From Sapria himalayana (taxonomy: Eukaryota; Streptophyta; Magnoliopsida; Malpighiales; Rafflesiaceae), in NCBI GenBank assembly GCA_029783825.1, contig JAREIK010002450.1, forward strand, positions 3,713,022 to 3,777,021: DNA of 64,000 nt, read 5' to 3'. Under the pieces are notes generated by a model. It was given only the letters and a program-made list of their open reading frames with translations. It had not been told where the DNA came from and did no database searches. How positions within the stretch are numbered: the stretch's first letter is position 1; each line of letters starts with the position of its first letter. Below, piece by piece: positions 58,480 to 64,000 of the stretch. A program made the translations under genes and the position numbers.

Positions 58480-60720
58480 AGTTGTAAAGAATTCTCATCT
58501 TAAGATCAATGAGGTATATGAGTTTTTTTTCATATCAAACAACACGAAATTACCAGGTAAGCTAAACATTTTAATTTTTAAATAACACATCTTTGATAAT
58601 CTTACTCAAAAACTTGATTAATCTGGCTATCATCTGTAGTGAGAAAAAAGTTAAAATTATCTCACTAAGATTTAACCTTCAGACTATAGATGATAAATTG
58701 AGTTGATATTTGTTCCTAAGTTGTATAATGTCTTTTAAAAGATGTACTCCCCAATATCATATGGAATTATAAGATTTTCTAGATATTTGAGCTTTCTTGG
58801 GAGTTTATGTTGAATGATCACACTGTATTTGATGATCATGCACATTATTCTATAATCTCTAATTTCTTCTTGATATTCATAATATCTTTTATAAATTTTA
58901 TGTGATAAGATATTTCTGATAATACTTCAGTGAAAGAAATATTGATTATCAACTTTCGAAGATATTAAGGAATTAATCAAATTCTCATCCAACTTCACAT
59001 TTCTAAAATATTGTAAAAAAAGAAGATTAGACAATAGAGTTTGTTTATCATTTGCATAATCATTATTTGACATGTTTTTTTATTCGGTCCTTTGATTTAT
59101 TTATATTTTCTTCTCTAATTTTACTTTTTTACGTATAATAGCTAGTGATATAAGTTGGGCAATGAGATTTGTTCATGTCATGACTTTGGACAATGTTGCA
59201 ACATTGGATGACATAGCATTGGATGTTGTGACATTAGATGTCACGATGTTGGGTAGCATAACTTTGGATATCACAATTTTATCAGTCATAACTTTGTTTT
59301 TTGCTTTAGCCCTTTAAATTTTTATTTTATTTTTTGTTCACCTAATTCTTTTTTACTTGTGAGTGTTATTAATATACATGTCTTGAATTCATCTACGTAT
59401 TACTTGATAATTCATTGATGCTTTTATTCTCCATCATTTGTGCTAGTTACTCAATTTTATTGTCATTAGTCTTTATAATAATATTCATGTGATCTAGTAT
59501 TATTTCTAACCATTTCATTTTGTTCTCTTGTATATTATTCATTCTCTTTCTTTGTAAGTAGCATAATAATGCTCTTTTCAAATGATGATTTTTTTTGCCC
59601 CATTTGAGTTATTGTAGTTGAAACTTGAAGCTCATTTTATTTGGTATTCCAATGATTTATTTTTAAAATTCTTTTGATTTTGTCTTATGTTTTGTTGCAT
59701 ATTTTTATGACTTCTATATAATAATTTTTTATGAATTATTATGTTTGGATGATAATCTATAGTGTAATTATTGTTGGGTTTGAACATCTATTATTTATTC
59801 TACAAAATGTTGATTTTCTCAACTTAATAAATTGAGTCAAAATTTATAACTTGTTGCAAAATAACATTTCTCCCAATTTAGGCATTTTGTCATATTGGAC
59901 TCTAAACTTCTTGAAAATTGCATTAAGCTCTGTCTCAATCACTGTTAATCTGTCAAACTTTAATATTTTAGTTTGTTTCTTTTTACTTGTTCTTTCGTTT
60001 GGATGTTGATAGTTATTGGTTAGTTTTTCAAATAAAAAATGAGTCACCTAGGATTACTTGTTCATGATTGAACTATCTGAGGTTGTAATAATTGTGTACT
60101 TCATCATGTAATTTAGATTATTATAGAATGTTTGAGCTTAGAATTATAATTAAAATTGATGTTGTGGGTATATTCTCGCTAGATCAAATTCTAATATTTT
60201 AGTTTGTTTCTTTCTACTTGCTCTTTTGCTTGGAGTTTGATAGGTGTTATTAGTTAATTTTTCAAATAAAAATTAAGTCACATAGGATTATTTGTTCATG
60301 ATAAAATTATCTGAGGATGTAATTGTTATCTATCTCATCATGAAGTTCAAACTATTATAGAATATTTGAGCTTGGAATTATAATTGGAATTGATGTTGTA
60401 GGTATTTTCTCGCTAGATCATTGAATCGATCTTAAGCATCATATATTGTCTCATGCTCTTCATGTCTAAATTGGTTTATTTTTCTTTTTAGTTATATTAT
60501 AATTTGATGTGGGAATGATTTTGTAAAGAAAAGCTTGTACAAATTCATTAAAAACATTCAATGGATCCTTTGAATATGCAATGAAATTATTTCTCTGTTT
60601 TGTCTCAAAGAAATAAGAAAAGTTATAATTTTATTATATCTGAGCTAATTTTATTCATCTTAATAATGTTGCACAACTACAAGAAAGTTATGACATGACT
60701 TTTTCTTTCTTCTGAAAATA
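58480..60720 (-). pseudogene. Decayed Ty3/gypsy (Athila-like) gag and protease
   Basis: On the minus strand, gag appears from about 60650 downwards. It reads SLRQNREIISLHIQ, FNEFVQAFLYKIIP, then HEEHETIYDA*DRFNDLARK. FQAQIFYNSLN, then LFEKLTNN and SKRASRKKQTKILEFD follow. These match the plant gypsy gag order ESLYEAWERFNDLLRKCPHH, QTFYNGL, EEMASNNYQWP. Near 58830-58640 is a protease remnant, KLKYLENLIIPYDIGEYIF..LGTNINSIYHL, where intact elements have CDLGASINLMPLS. Stops and shifts throughout. RT and integrase are not recognisable. Confidence 0.65.
59957..60420. repeat. Tandem duplication inside the gypsy gag, period about 231-234 bp
   Basis: TAATATTTTAGTTTGTTTCTTT at 59961 and 60192, and CTCGCTAGATCA ending at 60186 and 60420, delimit two copies. 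Each encodes the segment from FQAQxFYN to KKQTKILxFD on the minus strand. This decayed gag therefore has the segment twice. Confidence 0.8.
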
Positions 60721-62190
60721 TGTCTATAAGAGTTGGTTTCGACTCAAAGTGGTTTGTTTATATTAGTTTCATCCAAATCACAATGTAGCTATTCTACATT
60801 TCCTAAGGTTTAGTAAAAAATAATTTGTTGAATAGCTTGTTTTATATTTCCTTGGTTATTCTCATTACTTTTATTATCCTTGATGTTTGTTCTCTTATCT
60901 CTTTGTCCCAATATCTTCTTGTTCACTTTATTTTTGAGTCTAGAGATGCTAACTTTGTCCTAGATCTTCTGTTTATAAAATATCATGGCTACAAAAAAAA
61001 TGTAAAACAAATTACAAACACAAAACAAACACAAAATAAAAATAGTTATCTATTCAGTTATATACATAATTATTTTATTTTCAAAAATAGTTATGTTAAC
61101 TCAAGTAAATCAATCAAATTAAAAATATTTCGTGATAATAATATCAAATTTTATTATGACTTTGTTATAGTATTAAATTTATTATTTTGAGCAACACTCC
61201 AAAAGATTAATGGGGGATTAGATATATCCAATAGAAATCTGCAAATATACAAGTTGTACATATAATAAAATGGACTTAAATCAAGATATTCATATGGATT
61301 GTATGTGTAATTTGACCAACTAACATTTAATTAATAATTATTCGAGTATAGAAGATAAACTTGAGTTTTTAATTAATACTCAAAATTTAGGGTTGATTTA
61401 ATTTCTAATGTATGATGAGTTTTCTTTAATATTAAGATAGTGTTATGCTTGATCGTTAGACAAAGGGTATGATAATATGGATTTTTCCTATTGTCCACTT
61501 GGCATCCAAGGTGATTGTCAATCTTGGATTGTCATTATCAAAGATTTTTTTTGTGTATTTGTATTTTTGATATTTATCACCGAAATTATATATACTCTGT
61601 TGATGAGTTATTCATATTTTTAATTCTTTTAAGCAATGTGTTAACTGTCTTTGATTATTTTAAGTATGTATTTATATTCTTCAATCAGAGTTATCATAAA
61701 AGATTTGAAATAATATGATATAAAATTTGTTTGAGTTTAATGCTTTATAAGTATTATATTTATATCAATTAATATATATATTTCTAATAATTTTATCTAT
61801 CAAGGTCATATAAGAAGCAATAATCATATAGATATCACTATTTTATGAAACACATCTTATTGCATGTGTCTCATAACTTACCTATTATTATCCATAATAT
61901 TGACACATCCAAAACCTGATTCACACCCTATGGTTAAACCTATGCTTTAGATGTTATATATAATCTTCACATCATTCGAAGGTCTATATTTCTAAAATAT
62001 ACATAATAGAATGATCATAGATTTATTTGTTCTTTTAGTTTCGTGCACGTCATACTCATATTAATTAAAATTACATAAATCTAAAATTTTTGAGAGACTA
62101 TTTAATATGTCTCTTAGAATTTGAGAGATTAATCATAGTTATTAATCTCTAAGATGAGATAAGCTAGCATCTCGTGCCTTATGATTTGCC
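60721..62190. other. AT-rich DNA, no gene recognised
   Basis: A 121-codon plus-strand frame at 60825-61190 is low-complexity, rich in Ile, Phe, Asn and Lys, and lies antisense to or just beyond the gypsy gag. It has no recognised motif and is probably chance in AT-rich DNA. Confidence 0.4.
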
Positions 62191-63870
62191 TTCCTCGGAT
62201 ACATGAGTACCCAATGAAGGTACAAATTTTTGTAACCAGGAACTAATAGGATTTTAGTATGTGTTGATATTATTTATATTAACACGGATTTTTTTTTTTT
62301 AACATAGGAAGACAGTGAGTTCATATATTATATTTGGATCCATTAATTTTTTTGTCTTGCCTATTATGTTGCCTGGACTACGAATTAGTAGTGAGAGTTA
62401 CATGTTGGCTACATTTAAACATATTGATACTTAATATGATGTTACTGAGTTTTCTTCAATACAAACAAATTTTGAATCAATAACTAGGAGACTTGATTGT
62501 CTAAGATTTTTTGTTTATACAAAGAGATAAAGACATACTCTGCCTACTTTGATTAGAGACGAATCTACTGAAGATCAAGATGATCGTACAACCAACCACT
62601 TAATCTTGGCCTTCTAATTATTTTCTGGAAGAGACATATAAGCTGTGCTCAACTCTCAATGTCATGTTTTTTATTGTATTATCACATTATTAATTTTTTT
62701 TGTTTCTTTTTTTTTTCTTGACAGTCTTAGGATATCAAAGTCTCATTCTGAAGCATTATCTTATAAAGGATAATGCTTTTCTCATAGTATCATGATCTTG
62801 ATTGAAGAATGTCTTCTACTTTAATTGGACATGTAAATTAATATCATGATCTTCGAGAAAGTATATAATTGATTTCAAATAAGTATTTATTATGAAGATA
62901 TATTCATGTGAGAAAATATATTACTTTAAGTAAGATTTGTAGTAAGGGGATTCACTCACATGTTTCTAGTGGACAACTAATATAACTTTTCTATTGTGAC
63001 CAAGATGAATTTAATACAAATTTTTATTTTTTTTTGTATAATCTCATAGTTAGATGATACATCAACTAGACACAGAATATATTTATTTATGATAACTTTG
63101 TGGAACAGGTATGTATGGAGCAATCTCATTAGCTTTGAACAAAGCAGTTAGATATAGTTTACAGATTGGTGAAGTCATTGTTTGGCTTGAAACAATTATT
63201 TGAGAGTTAGGTTTGTGAGATTTGTATAGTTATTCATCTCATTTGGGTTTATATGTGTGTTATTTATTTTTCATTATTTTTTTGAATGAGTTCTAATAAT
63301 ATAATGATTTTGTTGATTATTTACATAGATGATATTATGTTTATGAGAGATGAGTTGGTAATAACCAACCTCAATAAATACTTTTAGTAATAGTTTCAGA
63401 CAAAGGATTTTACTAGACTTAGATATTTATTTTTATAGATAGTCTTTTGGTTTGTGTTCCAATAGATATTCTTATTAATCCAATAGTAATTTTATTTTTT
63501 ATAGGACATCTCTAGTTAATTCAACTATCTAATTATGATTAAACTAGATATAATTTACATAATTAGTATTATTAGTTATTTCTTAGATTTTTTTTGTAAC
63601 TTCATCTTGAAGTTACTCTTTGCATGCTAAGGTCTGTGAAGAAATTTTTGGAACTTGAGATCTCTTTTAGACATCATAGACACTTGTAGTTGACCGAGTA
63701 TCCAAATTAAAGTTGGGTGAAACAACCAATAACTGAAAGAATAAAATGTTCTACTGCTGTCTTAGAAATGAATTTTATATATTATTTTGTAGTAAATATA
63801 ATTATTATGGTTAATAAACTTTATGAGTACTCATGAATAATGCTGACAGTTCTTTTATTTCATAATATTC
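62191..63870 (+). pseudogene. Decayed copia integrase-linker and RT
   Basis: The segment near 62237-62470, with AACTAATAGGATTTTAGT and TTAGTAGTGAGAGTTACATG, matches the linker fragments at 21.2 and 24.8/26.5 kb. RT follows. Near 63130-63200 is VYRLVKSLFGLKQL, and near 63310-63420 is LIIYIDDIMFMRDE with NLNKYF and FQTKDFTRLRYLFL. The palm here is YIDD, with both Asp retained. RNase H start fragments follow near 63530-63700. Stops break it at many points. Confidence 0.65.
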
Positions 63871-64000
63871 TATAAAGCTCAGTTTTTTTTTAAATAATAT
63901 CCTACACATGCCTCCTGTGGGACCTATTATTCTGTAGTGTGTATACTAAATTGAGAATCTATTATCTTTGTTTCTATTGCGACAATCTCTCCCCATACAC
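63871..64000. other. AT-rich end of window
   Basis: The last 60 bases (TGTGTATACTAAATTGAGAATC..TCTATTGCGACAA) resemble 15480-15530, a probable shared retrotransposon sequence. No gene. Confidence 0.4.

Noticed and set aside
60825..61190. A 121-codon open frame, among the longer frames outside clear transposon genes
   Set aside because: Its composition is low-complexity (Ile, Phe, Asn, Lys) as expected from AT-rich DNA. No motif, and it borders an antisense gypsy gag relic.

Overview
This is nuclear DNA from a flowering plant, very AT-rich and dominated by dead or dying transposable elements. The evidence is Ty1/copia polyproteins with an initiator-Met tRNA primer site, plant L1 elements whose ORF1 has a DUF4283-type domain, a BED-finger hAT transposase, an Athila-like Ty3/gypsy relic and 8-bp-TSD MITEs. 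I could not fix the species. There is no complete host gene. The only host-gene signal is one 84-bp exon resembling plant pyridoxal kinase, with both splice sites, at about 39.6 kb. I saw no rRNA, tRNA, CRISPR array, organellar insert or viral insert.

Layout. 0-6 kb: a three-copy tandem repeat, copia relics on both strands, and a 0.7-kb LINE fragment with a perfect target-site duplication (TSD). 6-14.5 kb: a 5'-truncated LINE on the minus strand holds an 8-bp-TSD MITE, which in turn holds a full-length copia element with 97-bp LTRs. 14.5-27 kb: an old hAT relic, copia relics of one family, a short tandem array, a 719-bp MITE with perfect 14-bp terminal inverted repeats (TIRs) and a deleted hAT. 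27.1-37.0 kb: a five-unit tandem array. Each unit joins the 3' end of a copia pol gene to a roughly 340-390 bp non-autonomous hAT. Unit 4 is split by a full-length 6.7-kb LINE on the minus strand.

37-44.5 kb: another hAT relic, copia relics, the pyridoxal-kinase-like exon, a 196-bp tandem duplication and a perfect 19-bp hairpin. 44.5-52.2 kb: an old hAT element with a younger copy of the same family inserted in its transposase gene. The younger transposase keeps one reading frame with three TAG stops and all three catalytic acidic residues. 52-64 kb: copia gag, integrase and RT relics, degenerate minisatellites, and a minus-strand gypsy gag/protease relic with an internal gag duplication.

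The elements do not form a pathway. What can be read is insertion order. Copia fragments are the oldest layer. hAT and MITE elements landed in them. One copia+hAT hybrid was amplified in tandem, and LINEs inserted later. All coordinates, motifs and repeat matches were read by eye. Family names rest on motif recognition, not on a database search.
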